In this document: piece after piece, positions 8,918 to 16,467 of the stretch
How the letters are laid out: each line of letters begins with the position of its first letter
Position numbering within the stretch: position 1 is the first letter of the stretch
Source of the DNA: Bordetella genomosp. 2
Lineage (GTDB): Bacteria > Pseudomonadota > Gammaproteobacteria > Burkholderiales > Burkholderiaceae_B
Assembly (NCBI RefSeq): GCF_002261345.1
Contig: NZ_NEVT01000008.1
Location: 434,001-498,000 of the forward strand
Length of the DNA: 64,000 nucleotides
Direction: 5' to 3'
Position numbers and translations under genes: made by a program
Notes under the pieces: generated by a model
What the model was told of the DNA's origin: nothing
The model's input: the letters and a program-made list of their open reading frames with translations, nothing else
Database searches by the model: none

Positions 8918-8946
8918 GGGGGGGGCCGGACAGACTCGCCCGGCCC
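8918..8946 (-). terminator. G8 tract and hairpin between fimbrial subunit and chaperone
   Basis: The 109-base gap between the subunit stop and the chaperone start holds a run of eight G (8918-8925 on the plus strand, C8 in the transcript) that joins an inverted repeat, GGGCCGG (8923-8929) and CCGGCCC (8940-8946), with a 10-base loop. In the mRNA this is a 7-bp GC stem directly after the subunit gene, with no U-tract. It could protect the subunit mRNA 3' end or dampen read-through so that the subunit outnumbers assembly proteins. The C8 tract could also vary in length, but it lies outside coding sequence. Confidence 0.4.
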
Positions 8947-8966
8947 TTGGGGTAACGCCAGTGGTA

Positions 8967-9494
8967 CTACGAGTACGTCACCTCGAACACCGCCCGGGCG
9001 TTGGCGGGACCAGCAGTGACGGTGCTGTTGACCGCTTCGTAATACGCCTTGAACCGCAGAACGTTCGTGCCATCGACGAGGTTGTACGGGCTCGTCGCCG
9101 TACCGATGGTGATCGGCCCGGCGCTGTCGGCCAGACCCACGGCTACGCCCTGGGCACCAGCGCCGTTCTCCAGGCTCAGCAGACGACCGTCGACGATGCT
9201 GCCGGCGCCCGGCCGGAAGGTGAATGCCGCGGCGCTGGAAACCGTCGTGTCGCAACCGAGCAGGCTGATCTCGAACTCGGTCTCGGGCCCCTTGGAGCCC
9301 ACGCCGGTAAAGACGTTGTTCGAGATGCTGCCCATCGGCACGACCATGTTGGCGCCGAGTTGGCCACCGCCGATGGAGCAAGCCGACGTGGTGATCTCGC
9401 CGACGAAGGAGATATTGCCGCTATCGGCGACAGCCGCCCCTGCCATCGTGCCGAGACATCCGGCGACCAGGATACTGAGGACCTTCTTTTTCAT
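8967..9494 (-). CDS. Major fimbrial subunit (type 1 pilin family)
   Basis: A 175-residue pilin with signal peptide MKKKVLSILVAGCLGTMAGA and mature N-terminus near DSGNISFVGEI. It has the hallmark cysteine pair (TTSACSIGG and LLGCDTT), the segment GTNVLRFKAYYEA, and the C-terminal pattern ARAVFEVTYS with the penultimate aromatic expected of chaperone-usher subunits. It is the first certain gene of the operon and should form the fimbrial rod. It is different from the well-known serotype subunits Fim2/Fim3 only as far as context shows; I have not aligned them. The ribosome binding site is weak, so expression may depend on a strong promoter upstream. Confidence 0.92.
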   Translation of the reverse strand: MKKKVLSILVAGCLGTMAGAAVADSGNISFVGEITTSACSIGGGQLGANMVVPMGSISNNVFTGVGSKGPETEFEISLLGCDTTVSSAAAFTFRPGAGSIVDGRLLSLENGAGAQGVAVGLADSAGPITIGTATSPYNLVDGTNVLRFKAYYEAVNSTVTAGPANARAVFEVTYS

Positions 9495-9949
9495 GGTTTA
9501 GAACCCAAGTAGAACGTTGTAGAAGAAATGCGCGACCGCTGGTGACCGAAGAACGAGCTACCCGGCTTGCCGGACAACCGGCGAACCGCGGATAGCGACA
9601 GAAAGACTCCGGAGCCGAGCAGCCAGTTGCTTGGCCAGAAAACACAGCACCGTATCAACCAGCCCCGCAAGTGGCGATGGTGGCTGACGCCTTTCCGGTA
9701 TTTCAGGTCTGCCGCCATCCAGCGAACCGCGCGGGCTAGACCCCGTGCCAGCAACGGATACCTGAGCATCAGCCGGGAACATGGGTTCGCCCACAGGCGG
9801 TAGCCCAGGTAGGTAATCGGCGTAAAGGCTTGCGCGCAATGACTCGCGTCGAGAACCCAGTCTTCGAACGAAATCAGGTTCTGACGACGCAACTCGTTGC
9901 ACACGATCTTCTGGTCGTAACCGACCCACACCCCCAGTTTTCCCATCAA
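9491..9949 (-). CDS. Hypothetical protein upstream of fimbrial subunit
   Basis: An open frame of 152 codons with no family I recognise. Its first 100 residues look protein-like (VWVGYDQKIVCNELRRQ, YLGYRLWANP, LARGLARAVRWMAADL), while the last 40 look like random translation. The stop overlaps the pilin ATG by 4 bases (ATGA at 9494-9491), the spacing seen elsewhere in this operon, but this can arise by chance. It may be a real first gene, a decayed remnant of one, or leader DNA. The region is less GC-rich than the flanks, as in acquired DNA. Confidence 0.35.
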   Translation of the reverse strand: MMGKLGVWVGYDQKIVCNELRRQNLISFEDWVLDASHCAQAFTPITYLGYRLWANPCSRLMLRYPLLARGLARAVRWMAADLKYRKGVSHHRHLRGWLIRCCVFWPSNWLLGSGVFLSLSAVRRLSGKPGSSFFGHQRSRISSTTFYLGSKP

Positions 9950-10380
9950 TTAGCTCAGTGAGTTTGATCCGTACAAGACACGGCTTGCATGCCATCGACC
10001 GACGCCGGCAAATGAAAGCAAGTGACGGTAGTAAACAGCAGGGGTCACAGCCCAACAAGCCAAGACGACCTGCCTTTTGGACTTCCTCAACGACGTGGAC
10101 CAATAGGAAATTTCCTACATCTCGATGAGAATCTTCCCGCTTCCTTGACACAATGGTCATGGGTAGTTTCGTTAGATGGCTTGCTTGCCCGGAGCAGAGC
10201 CCCGGTACGCGTATTAAATGTAGGCAAAGTGGCGTTGAGGGCCGGCAGGAGAATGCAAGGATGCTTCCGTCCTATTCTTTGACCGCGTTCTTTTCCATGG
10301 CATCTGCAATGCGTAATGTCTCGAACACAGCGACGCCGACGGCAATTCGAATCGCTGGGCCATGAAACGAACTATAGGTA
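9950..10380. other. Regulatory gap between fimbrial operon and sensor kinase
   Basis: This 431-base stretch separates divergent transcription units: the fimbrial operon on the minus strand and a BvgS-like kinase on the plus strand. No convincing gene is seen. It holds a perfect inverted heptad pair at 10104-10117 and a consensus-like TTGACA at 10145-10150 on the plus strand, without a good -10 element at 16-18 bases. The area is relatively AT-rich compared with the rest of the window, as expected for a promoter region. Confidence 0.6.
10104..10117. promoter_or_regulatory. Perfect inverted TTTCCTA heptads (BvgA-type binding site)
   Basis: The sequence TAGGAAATTTCCTA is a perfect 14-bp palindrome made of two abutting inverted TTTCCTA heptads. 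This is the published BvgA recognition motif of the fhaB and bvgAS promoters (established knowledge). It lies 155 bases upstream of the open frame ending at the pilin gene and 264 bases upstream of the sensor-kinase start. I infer that either BvgA or the BvgA-like regulator encoded at 12975-13601 binds here and controls one or both divergent units. Confidence 0.72.
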
Positions 10381-12219
10381 GTGACCATCCTGTACTCCGC
10401 ATCAATTTCGATCCAACAATCACCGCGTGGGCGCCGCAGGTGGGACCTCTCCTTCGCGGCCACCGCCGTTCTTTTCCCCACTATGCCGATGGCCGGGATG
10501 CCACCAGAGATACCGGCAATGGGAAGTCAGGCCTGGTGGCTGTCCCCGCCCTTCTCTATAGTGCTTCTAATCGTGCTGGCGGGCCTCGTATGCGTTCTGA
10601 TCATGCTGTACGGCGCGCTGCGCCAGGAGCGGCGTTCGGTACAGACGCTGAAAGCCCTGATGAAGATGCAACTCGCCGTTCTGGATGCGATCCCTATGCC
10701 GGTCTATCTGCGCGATCGCCAGCTGAATCTCACCGTATGCAACAGCAAGTACCAGTCGGCATGCAGGAAAACACGTGGCGCCCTGAGGAACTCTCCGCTT
10801 GAAGCCATTTCCGGGGTCATGGGAACCAGCACTTCGGACATCGAATCCCTCCGCCGCGATTACCTGCAAGTCATGGAAACAGGCGAACCGCTCATCCAGG
10901 ATCGCACGCTGACGGCCCAGGGAAAAAGAATGGCCTTGCGACACTGGATCGCGCCGCTGCGTGACGCGTCGGCCGGAGTGGCCGGCGTCGTCGGCGGATG
11001 GATCGACGTCACCGATCGCCATCGGGCGCTGGCCGATCTGGCCGATGCACGCGACCGAGCGGAAGCCGCCAACCGTGCCAAATCCACCTTTCTCGCATCG
11101 GTCAGCCACGATATCCGCACGCCCATGAATGCCATCATGGGCATGTTGGAACTGACCCTTCTGCAGACCGCCCTCCCCGCACATGCACGCCAGCAACTCG
11201 AAATGGCGCTACAGGCGGCTCGCTCATTGCTGTCGCTGATCGGCGATCTACTCGACCTATCCAAGATGGAGGCAGGCAAGTTCCAGCTGCAGCCATGCTC
11301 CGCATCTCTACGCGAGGTCGTGCACGAAGTCGCAGGCGTGTTCTCCCCCGTGGCGCACAGCAATGGGGTCGTACTGGAGGCCACGGTCGCGCCATCCGTT
11401 GCGCCGATGCATTTGGTTGATCCCTTGCGTCTCAAGCAGGTGCTCAACAACGTCGTTTCGAATGCCGTGCGCTTCACCAGGCAGGGCCATATCCGGCTCG
11501 AGGTGAAAGCCACGCCGGAGAAAAGGCGGCACCAGTGGGTCGAGTTCACGGTCAGCGATACAGGCATCGGCATCTCGCGCAAGACCCTGCCGGCCTTGTT
11601 CGAACCTTTCGTCCAGGAGCACCCCGAAATCGGCGATCACGGCGCAGGCCTCGGACTCTCCATCTGCAAGCGCCTGGTCGACAAAATGGGAGGTGTCATA
11701 CGCATTGAAAGCAAGTTGGGTCACGGCACGCGGGTCGTCACGCGCCTCCCCTTGCCAGTGGTTTCGAGTACTGCCCTGCAAGCGACCCAGGCATCGGCAC
11801 CCACCGATCCAAACGTGGATGCCGCCCAGGATGACCTACCCATCCTGGTGGTGGACGACCAACCGTCCAATCGCCTGCTGATCCAGTTTCAGTTGCACAA
11901 GCTGGGACACAAGGTGGTATGCGCCGAGGATGGCTTACAGGCGCTGGCCGCCGCCGCGAAGCAACCATTCCAGTTGGTGATCTGCGATTGCGCCATGCCA
12001 GAAATGGATGGCTTTGCGTTCACCCAGGCGCTGCGCGCCCGGCCTGGCGCCAATGCCGCCATCCCGGTCCTGGCATACACGGCTGGCGCACAGGAAACTG
12101 ACGTCAAGCGTGCGCTGGCAGCCGGCATGAATGCGGTGCTGATAAAGCCGGTCAGCATTGCCGATCTGCGCGAGGCGCTACATGCCCATTTGCCGCGGCC
12201 CGGATCCGATCAGCGCTAG
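10381..12219 (+). CDS. BvgS-like hybrid sensor histidine kinase (TM-PAS-HK-REC)
   Basis: A 612-residue hybrid kinase. One membrane segment (about 58-80) is followed by a PAS domain (about 97-210) ending GGWIDVTDR, the phosphoacceptor motif SVSHDIRTP (His243), ATPase boxes (NNVVSNAVRF near 357-365, DTGIGIS near 393-399, GAGLGLSI near 421-428) and a receiver with VVDDQ (490-494), phosphoacceptor Asp536 (ICDCAMPEMDG) and the LIKP lysine. The PAS-to-H-box linker resembles BvgS, but the periplasmic Venus-flytrap domains and the C-terminal HPt domain of BvgS are absent. The GTG start is uncertain: ATGs at 10483 or 10498 are alternatives. It faces the HPt gene tail to tail and probably feeds phosphate to it. 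Confidence 0.88.
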   Translation: MTILYSASISIQQSPRGRRRWDLSFAATAVLFPTMPMAGMPPEIPAMGSQAWWLSPPFSIVLLIVLAGLVCVLIMLYGALRQERRSVQTLKALMKMQLAVLDAIPMPVYLRDRQLNLTVCNSKYQSACRKTRGALRNSPLEAISGVMGTSTSDIESLRRDYLQVMETGEPLIQDRTLTAQGKRMALRHWIAPLRDASAGVAGVVGGWIDVTDRHRALADLADARDRAEAANRAKSTFLASVSHDIRTPMNAIMGMLELTLLQTALPAHARQQLEMALQAARSLLSLIGDLLDLSKMEAGKFQLQPCSASLREVVHEVAGVFSPVAHSNGVVLEATVAPSVAPMHLVDPLRLKQVLNNVVSNAVRFTRQGHIRLEVKATPEKRRHQWVEFTVSDTGIGISRKTLPALFEPFVQEHPEIGDHGAGLGLSICKRLVDKMGGVIRIESKLGHGTRVVTRLPLPVVSSTALQATQASAPTDPNVDAAQDDLPILVVDDQPSNRLLIQFQLHKLGHKVVCAEDGLQALAAAAKQPFQLVICDCAMPEMDGFAFTQALRARPGANAAIPVLAYTAGAQETDVKRALAAGMNAVLIKPVSIADLREALHAHLPRPGSDQR

Positions 12220-12232
12220 GCGCGCCCCCAAG

Positions 12233-12913
12233 TCATTTCAGCGCCGCCAACACCGCCAGCACGCGCTCGACGGCTGGCACATAAATGGCATGTAGGGCCC
12301 GCAGGGTATCCGCCTGCTGCTGTTCTGCCAGGACCTCGATGCGTTGGCTAAGCCTAGCCAGCGAGGCCGTTCCCGCCATATGCGCGGTGCCCTTGATGCG
12401 ATGGGCACGGGCGCGAACTTCTTGCCAATGCTGGGCGGCACAGGCTTGTTTGAAGCAAAGCAGGTCGGCCGATGTGGTGTCTATGAGGCTGGCTACGAGC
12501 TGCGCGATGATCGCGGTATCTCCCTCGACCAACCCGCTGATGTGCTGACCAATGGCCGGACATTCGCCGGGCAACGGCAGCAAATAGCCCGAATTGGCTA
12601 GCGCGGTGGCAATGACGCCTTCCGTAATGGGTTCGGGCAGGACTCTCCCGATGTACGCAGTGTTATCTGAAGCGCTGCCGACAACAAGTTGAATGGCATC
12701 GGATAACCCGGCGTCCCTCCATTGGGCTGCCGTAGGAGGCGGATCTCCCGGCGCTAGGCGGACAATAGCGACGGCATATGCCAGCGGATCTTTCGGCACG
12801 TCGTCGAAACCAACAGATTCGCACACGGCAAGGCTCAACCAGGAGAGCGCATCAGACAGCCCGCTGCCAGCGGCCCAGCCGGGGATGCGCGAAATAACCA
12901 GGGCATTGTGCAT
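12233..12913 (-). CDS. Stand-alone histidine phosphotransfer (HPt) protein
   Basis: A 226-residue protein whose C-terminal part (about 120-226) is an HPt domain with the phospho-His motif RARAHRIKGTAHMAG (His171). The first 115 residues have alternating hydrophobic strands that recall a receiver fold without its phosphorylatable aspartate; this part is inference. In BvgS, HK, receiver and HPt are fused; here the HPt is a separate gene that could take phosphate from the receivers of the two nearby hybrid kinases and pass it to the regulator upstream of it. The gene starts 61 bases after the regulator gene on the same strand and ends 13 bases from the convergent kinase gene. Confidence 0.83.
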   Translation of the reverse strand: MHNALVISRIPGWAAGSGLSDALSWLSLAVCESVGFDDVPKDPLAYAVAIVRLAPGDPPPTAAQWRDAGLSDAIQLVVGSASDNTAYIGRVLPEPITEGVIATALANSGYLLPLPGECPAIGQHISGLVEGDTAIIAQLVASLIDTTSADLLCFKQACAAQHWQEVRARAHRIKGTAHMAGTASLARLSQRIEVLAEQQQADTLRALHAIYVPAVERVLAVLAALK

Positions 12914-12974
12914 AAATGGATGAATATCGGCAGGGTATTTGACTCAGGCAACCGGCAAATAGAACCACGAGGAT

Positions 12975-13601
12975 TCAGCGAGCGGCATCCTGTTTTCGGG
13001 CGAAATCAACCAGCTCCACCAGCGACCTGACACCGAGCTTGTTCATGAGCCGCGTCTTGTAGGTACTGACAGTCTTGTTGCTGATGTAGAGTGCGTCGGC
13101 AATTTCTTTATTGGACATCCCACGCACGAGCATCTGCATGACGATCAATTCCTTGTTGGACAGCCCGTCAAGCGCGTAGGCCCCGGCGGGTCTGCCCGCG
13201 ACGCGCTGCGATCGGTCTATGTCGGGGAAAATGGTGTAGCCCGCCATGACCGCTTCTACAGCACGAACGATTTCGGGCATCTCCTGAGCCTTGCTGATGT
13301 AACCCTGCCCTCCGGCGGCCTTGACGCGCGGGGCAAAGACAATCGGATCCTGCCCTGAAATTACCAGGATGCGAACATGGGGTTGCAGCGCCTTCATGCG
13401 CGGGATGGCCTCCAGGCCGTTCATCCTCGGCAGGTCGATGTCCAGGACAATCAGGCCGGGGGCATGCTCACGCACTGCCTGAATGGCATCCTGGCCATTA
13501 CCGGCTTCAAGAATGCCAGTCACACCGAGAATCTGAGACAAATGCTGCCTCAGCACCAACCGTAGGGAAGGATGGTCGTCGACGATGAGTACGGTGGTCA
13601 C
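12975..13601 (-). CDS. BvgA-like response regulator (NarL/FixJ family)
   Basis: A 208-residue regulator, almost exactly the length of BvgA (209). The receiver has VDDHPSLR, phosphoacceptor Asp54 (VLDIDLPRMNG) and an ISGQ/SKAQ switch and lysine region; the C-terminal LuxR-type helix-turn-helix (about 147-200) contains LSNKELIVMQML, MSNKEIADALYISNKTVSTYKTRL (long run split: MSNKEIADAL, YISNKTVSTYKTRL) and LVELVDFARK, which closely resembles BvgA as I remember it. Its likely targets are the neighbouring divergent fimbrial and kinase promoters. It is 4 bases downstream of the second hybrid kinase gene, so the pair is coupled. Confidence 0.92.
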   Translation of the reverse strand: MTTVLIVDDHPSLRLVLRQHLSQILGVTGILEAGNGQDAIQAVREHAPGLIVLDIDLPRMNGLEAIPRMKALQPHVRILVISGQDPIVFAPRVKAAGGQGYISKAQEMPEIVRAVEAVMAGYTIFPDIDRSQRVAGRPAGAYALDGLSNKELIVMQMLVRGMSNKEIADALYISNKTVSTYKTRLMNKLGVRSLVELVDFARKQDAAR

Positions 13602-13605
13602 GAAA

Positions 13606-15315
13606 CTAGTTTATCCATTTTTCGATGCACTGCCGCAAGGTCTCGGCAGTGACGGGCTTGATCAGGTGGTCGTCGATATCGGCGTCGCGACAACGCTGCA
13701 TCTCGTCGGCACCGAGATGGGCGGTCAGCATGATGATGGGCAAGCGACGCCCGCTATCGGTCTCCTGCGCACGTACACGACGGGCCAGCTCGCAGCCATC
13801 CATTCCGGCCATGCCAAGATCGGTGAACAACATAGCGTAGGACCGATTGGCCAACGCAACCAGGGCCTGGGCGCCGTCAGCAACGGCATCGCATTCGAAC
13901 CCTGCCTTGATCACCAATTGCCGGAGGATGATTCGATAGGGCTCGTGATCGTCAACTATCAGGATCCGCGCCTGCATGGCGGCGGTTTGGCCCAGCGGCT
14001 CCGACAGCATGGCAGCGGCGATTTCCGGTGATCCAGCTGCCTTGTCGATCGGTATCGTGGCAACCCTCAGCGGTAGGCGTACTTCAAATGTGCTGCCCAT
14101 TCCCAGAGTACTGCGGAACCGGATGGTCCCCCCCAGGAGCTCAGCCAATTGGCGGCAGACTGCCAAACCCAGCCCGCTGCCCCCGTACTGACGGGCAATC
14201 GACACGTCGGCCTGCGTGAACGGCTGGAACAACTGGCTTTGAACTGATTCGGGGATACCAATACCGGTATCGGTCACTGACAGGACAATCCATTGCGGAT
14301 CGGCACTGAGAAGGGAATCGATCCGCACGGAAACGACGATGCTGCCTCGCGCCGTGAACTTGACCGCATTGCCGAGCAGATTGAGGGCAATCTGTTTTAT
14401 GCGGACAGGGTCGCCGAGCAGCCAAGGTGCTATCCGACCATCGATATCGAGGGAAAGTTCGAGTTGTTTGCGGCGTACCTGGGCATCGAATACCCGTAGG
14501 ACCTCTTCAAGTAGAACGGGCAGTTCAAACGGCACGGATTCCGGCTTGGCGTTGCCCGCTTCCAGCCGTGAGAAATCAAGGATATCGCCAATGATTTCCA
14601 TCAGCAGGCGGGCAGCATTGTCCGCCTGGTCGAATTGGTTGCGCTGGAATGGATCCAGCGCGGTGTCGCGCAAGAGATCCAGCGCGCCGATCAGCGTGGC
14701 CAGCGGGGTACGGATTTCGTGGCTCATGGCCGCGAGGAAACGGGCTTTGGCTGCGGCGCTGGCTTCGGCTGCGGATTTGGCCTGCGCCAGTGCCTGCGCC
14801 TGCTCATGTTCAGCGGTGGTATCGACCCAATAGCCTTTCCAGCTGACTGAACCATCGGCATTCTGTTCCGGCCGCCCCGTGCCCAGACGGATCCAAGCGG
14901 ATTCCTCATCGTGGCGAACGCGTACATCGATCAGGATGGGACTGGAGTCGGCGATGGATCGTTCGATAGCTTGGCTGATCATGGGCCGGTCTTCGTCGAA
15001 CACGCACTCATGCCAACGAGCGCCGTTGGCCATAATCTCCTCGGCGGGCAGGCCTATGAAAACTTCCGTGCGGCCGGTCACGTAGGGAAAATACTGGCGG
15101 CGCTCAGCATCCAGCCGCAAATGGAATAGCGCCACTGGCATCGCCTTAGTAATGCTGTCGATAGCATGCTGGATCTCGGAGGCGTGCCTCTGAAGCGCAG
15201 CATGCTCACGCCGCCGTTTCGAGCGATCGAGCAGCAGTGCCATCACGGTAACCAAGCCAATGGGCAGGAGCAGCCCGAATATGACCGTCCAGGCGGCCTG
15301 GGTTGGGTTGGCCAT
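13606..15315 (-). CDS. Second hybrid sensor histidine kinase (TM-PAS-HK-REC)
   Basis: A 569-residue hybrid kinase with a single N-terminal membrane helix (about 9-29), a PAS/PAC region (about 45-170) and a coiled linker rich in Ala and Gln. The H-box is AMSHEIRTP (His199), the N-box NLLGNAVKF, the G-boxes DTGIGIP and GGSGLGLAV; the receiver has VDDHEPY and Asp499 (FTDLGMAGMDG). It lacks a large periplasmic sensor, so it probably senses an internal or membrane signal. ATG 15315 follows a GGGAGG ribosome binding site. It lies 62 bases after a LysR gene and 4 bases before the BvgA-like regulator. Confidence 0.9.
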   Translation of the reverse strand: MANPTQAAWTVIFGLLLPIGLVTVMALLLDRSKRRREHAALQRHASEIQHAIDSITKAMPVALFHLRLDAERRQYFPYVTGRTEVFIGLPAEEIMANGARWHECVFDEDRPMISQAIERSIADSSPILIDVRVRHDEESAWIRLGTGRPEQNADGSVSWKGYWVDTTAEHEQAQALAQAKSAAEASAAAKARFLAAMSHEIRTPLATLIGALDLLRDTALDPFQRNQFDQADNAARLLMEIIGDILDFSRLEAGNAKPESVPFELPVLLEEVLRVFDAQVRRKQLELSLDIDGRIAPWLLGDPVRIKQIALNLLGNAVKFTARGSIVVSVRIDSLLSADPQWIVLSVTDTGIGIPESVQSQLFQPFTQADVSIARQYGGSGLGLAVCRQLAELLGGTIRFRSTLGMGSTFEVRLPLRVATIPIDKAAGSPEIAAAMLSEPLGQTAAMQARILIVDDHEPYRIILRQLVIKAGFECDAVADGAQALVALANRSYAMLFTDLGMAGMDGCELARRVRAQETDSGRRLPIIMLTAHLGADEMQRCRDADIDDHLIKPVTAETLRQCIEKWIN

Positions 15316-15377
15316 CGTCAAGCCTCCCAAAGCGTCGTATGGGCGCGAATGAGAGTAGCGTACAACGATGGGCCAAC

Positions 15378-16280
15378 TCAGCATATAGCGGGATGCTGCG
15401 CCAGTTCGTCGACGATGAATTCGACGAAGGCGCGCACCTTGGCCGCCACATGCCGGCGCGAGGGATATACCGCGTAGATGTAGGTTCCAACCATCGACCA
15501 GTCGTCGAGCACGGTACGCAGCCGGCCCTCGGCCAGGTCTTGCCGAACGTAGGTGAGAGGAATCAGGCTGACGCCAAAGCCGGCCCTTAGCGCATCGCGC
15601 ACGGCGAGGCTGGAGTTGACACGATAACGGCCCCTGATGGCGACCCGTACGCTTTGCCCGGCACGCTCGAACACCCACTCGTCGGCATGGCCCGACAGGC
15701 TGAAGCGAATGCAGTTATGCGCCTGCAGCTCTTCCGGACTAGCAGGCACGCCATGCTCTTCGAAATACGACGGAGCCCCACACAGCACGTGGGTCAACAA
15801 CGTGAGCCGGCGCGCAACCAGGTTGGAGTCTTCGAGGCGGTCGCTGCCGCGAATTGCCAGGTCAAAGCCTTCCCGGACAATGTCCACGCGACGATCATCC
15901 AGATGCAGATCCAGGGATAAATCAGGATAAGCCCGCAAAAAGCGGGGAATGGCCTCGGACAGCCCAATGAGGGTCAGCGACATGGGTGCACTGACACGCA
16001 GCACGCCGCTGGGCCGGGACTGCATGGGCCCTAGTGAGCGGCCAGCCTCGTCGAGATCGTCGAGGATGCGGACGATCTGGTCGTAATACAGAGCGCCGGC
16101 CTCCGTAAGGCTCATGCGTCGGGTAGTGCGATTGAGGAGCCGCACCTGCAGATGGGCCTCGAGCTCGCCGACATTCTTGCTGACAGCCGCAGGCGACAGT
16201 CCCAGCTGTCGTGCAGCGTGAGCGAAGCTGGTTAGTTCGACTACCCGGCGAAAGACTCGCAGTGCAGTGAGATGATCCAT
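15378..16280 (-). CDS. LysR-family transcriptional regulator
   Basis: A 300-residue LysR regulator with an N-terminal winged helix-turn-helix (MDHLTALRVF; SFAHAARQLGLSPAAVSKNV; LLNRTTRRMSLTEAG) and a C-terminal co-inducer domain ending SRRHVAAKVRAFVEFI. It belongs to the DsdC/AaeR-like group that often controls a divergent enzyme gene. The divergent nitroreductase at 16468 is the obvious candidate target, and an inverted repeat sits between the genes just before its own start codon, which suggests autoregulation. It is followed 62 bases later by a hybrid kinase gene on the same strand. Confidence 0.9.
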   Translation of the reverse strand: MDHLTALRVFRRVVELTSFAHAARQLGLSPAAVSKNVGELEAHLQVRLLNRTTRRMSLTEAGALYYDQIVRILDDLDEAGRSLGPMQSRPSGVLRVSAPMSLTLIGLSEAIPRFLRAYPDLSLDLHLDDRRVDIVREGFDLAIRGSDRLEDSNLVARRLTLLTHVLCGAPSYFEEHGVPASPEELQAHNCIRFSLSGHADEWVFERAGQSVRVAIRGRYRVNSSLAVRDALRAGFGVSLIPLTYVRQDLAEGRLRTVLDDWSMVGTYIYAVYPSRRHVAAKVRAFVEFIVDELAQHPAIC

Positions 16281-16285
16281 AAATT

Positions 16286-16302
16286 ATTCACCATTAGTGA
16301 AT
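16286..16302. promoter_or_regulatory. LysR-type operator between LysR gene and nitroreductase
   Basis: An interrupted palindrome ATTCAC-N5-GTGAAT lies 5 bases upstream of the LysR start codon. It contains the T-N11-A pattern expected for LysR regulators. The surrounding 16281-16340 region is strongly AT-rich for this genome and probably holds the divergent promoters. Confidence 0.55.
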
Positions 16303-16467
16303 AGTGCATCAATTAAGTAGCTAATTATCAATTATAGGTAGCTCAATTAGCCTTGCACGACGGCGTCCAGAAAACGGACTCAATCCTTTTTGTTGCATCG
16401 CCGGAAGCACTCTGCACATTGTTGCGAGTCCACCGGGATGCTACCCACTTCAAGGAGTACAAGACTG

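Noticed and set aside
9558-10160. A 200-codon minus-strand frame in the fimbrial-kinase gap
   Set aside because: It overlaps another frame, covers the BvgA-type palindrome and has no recognisable domain or ribosome binding site.
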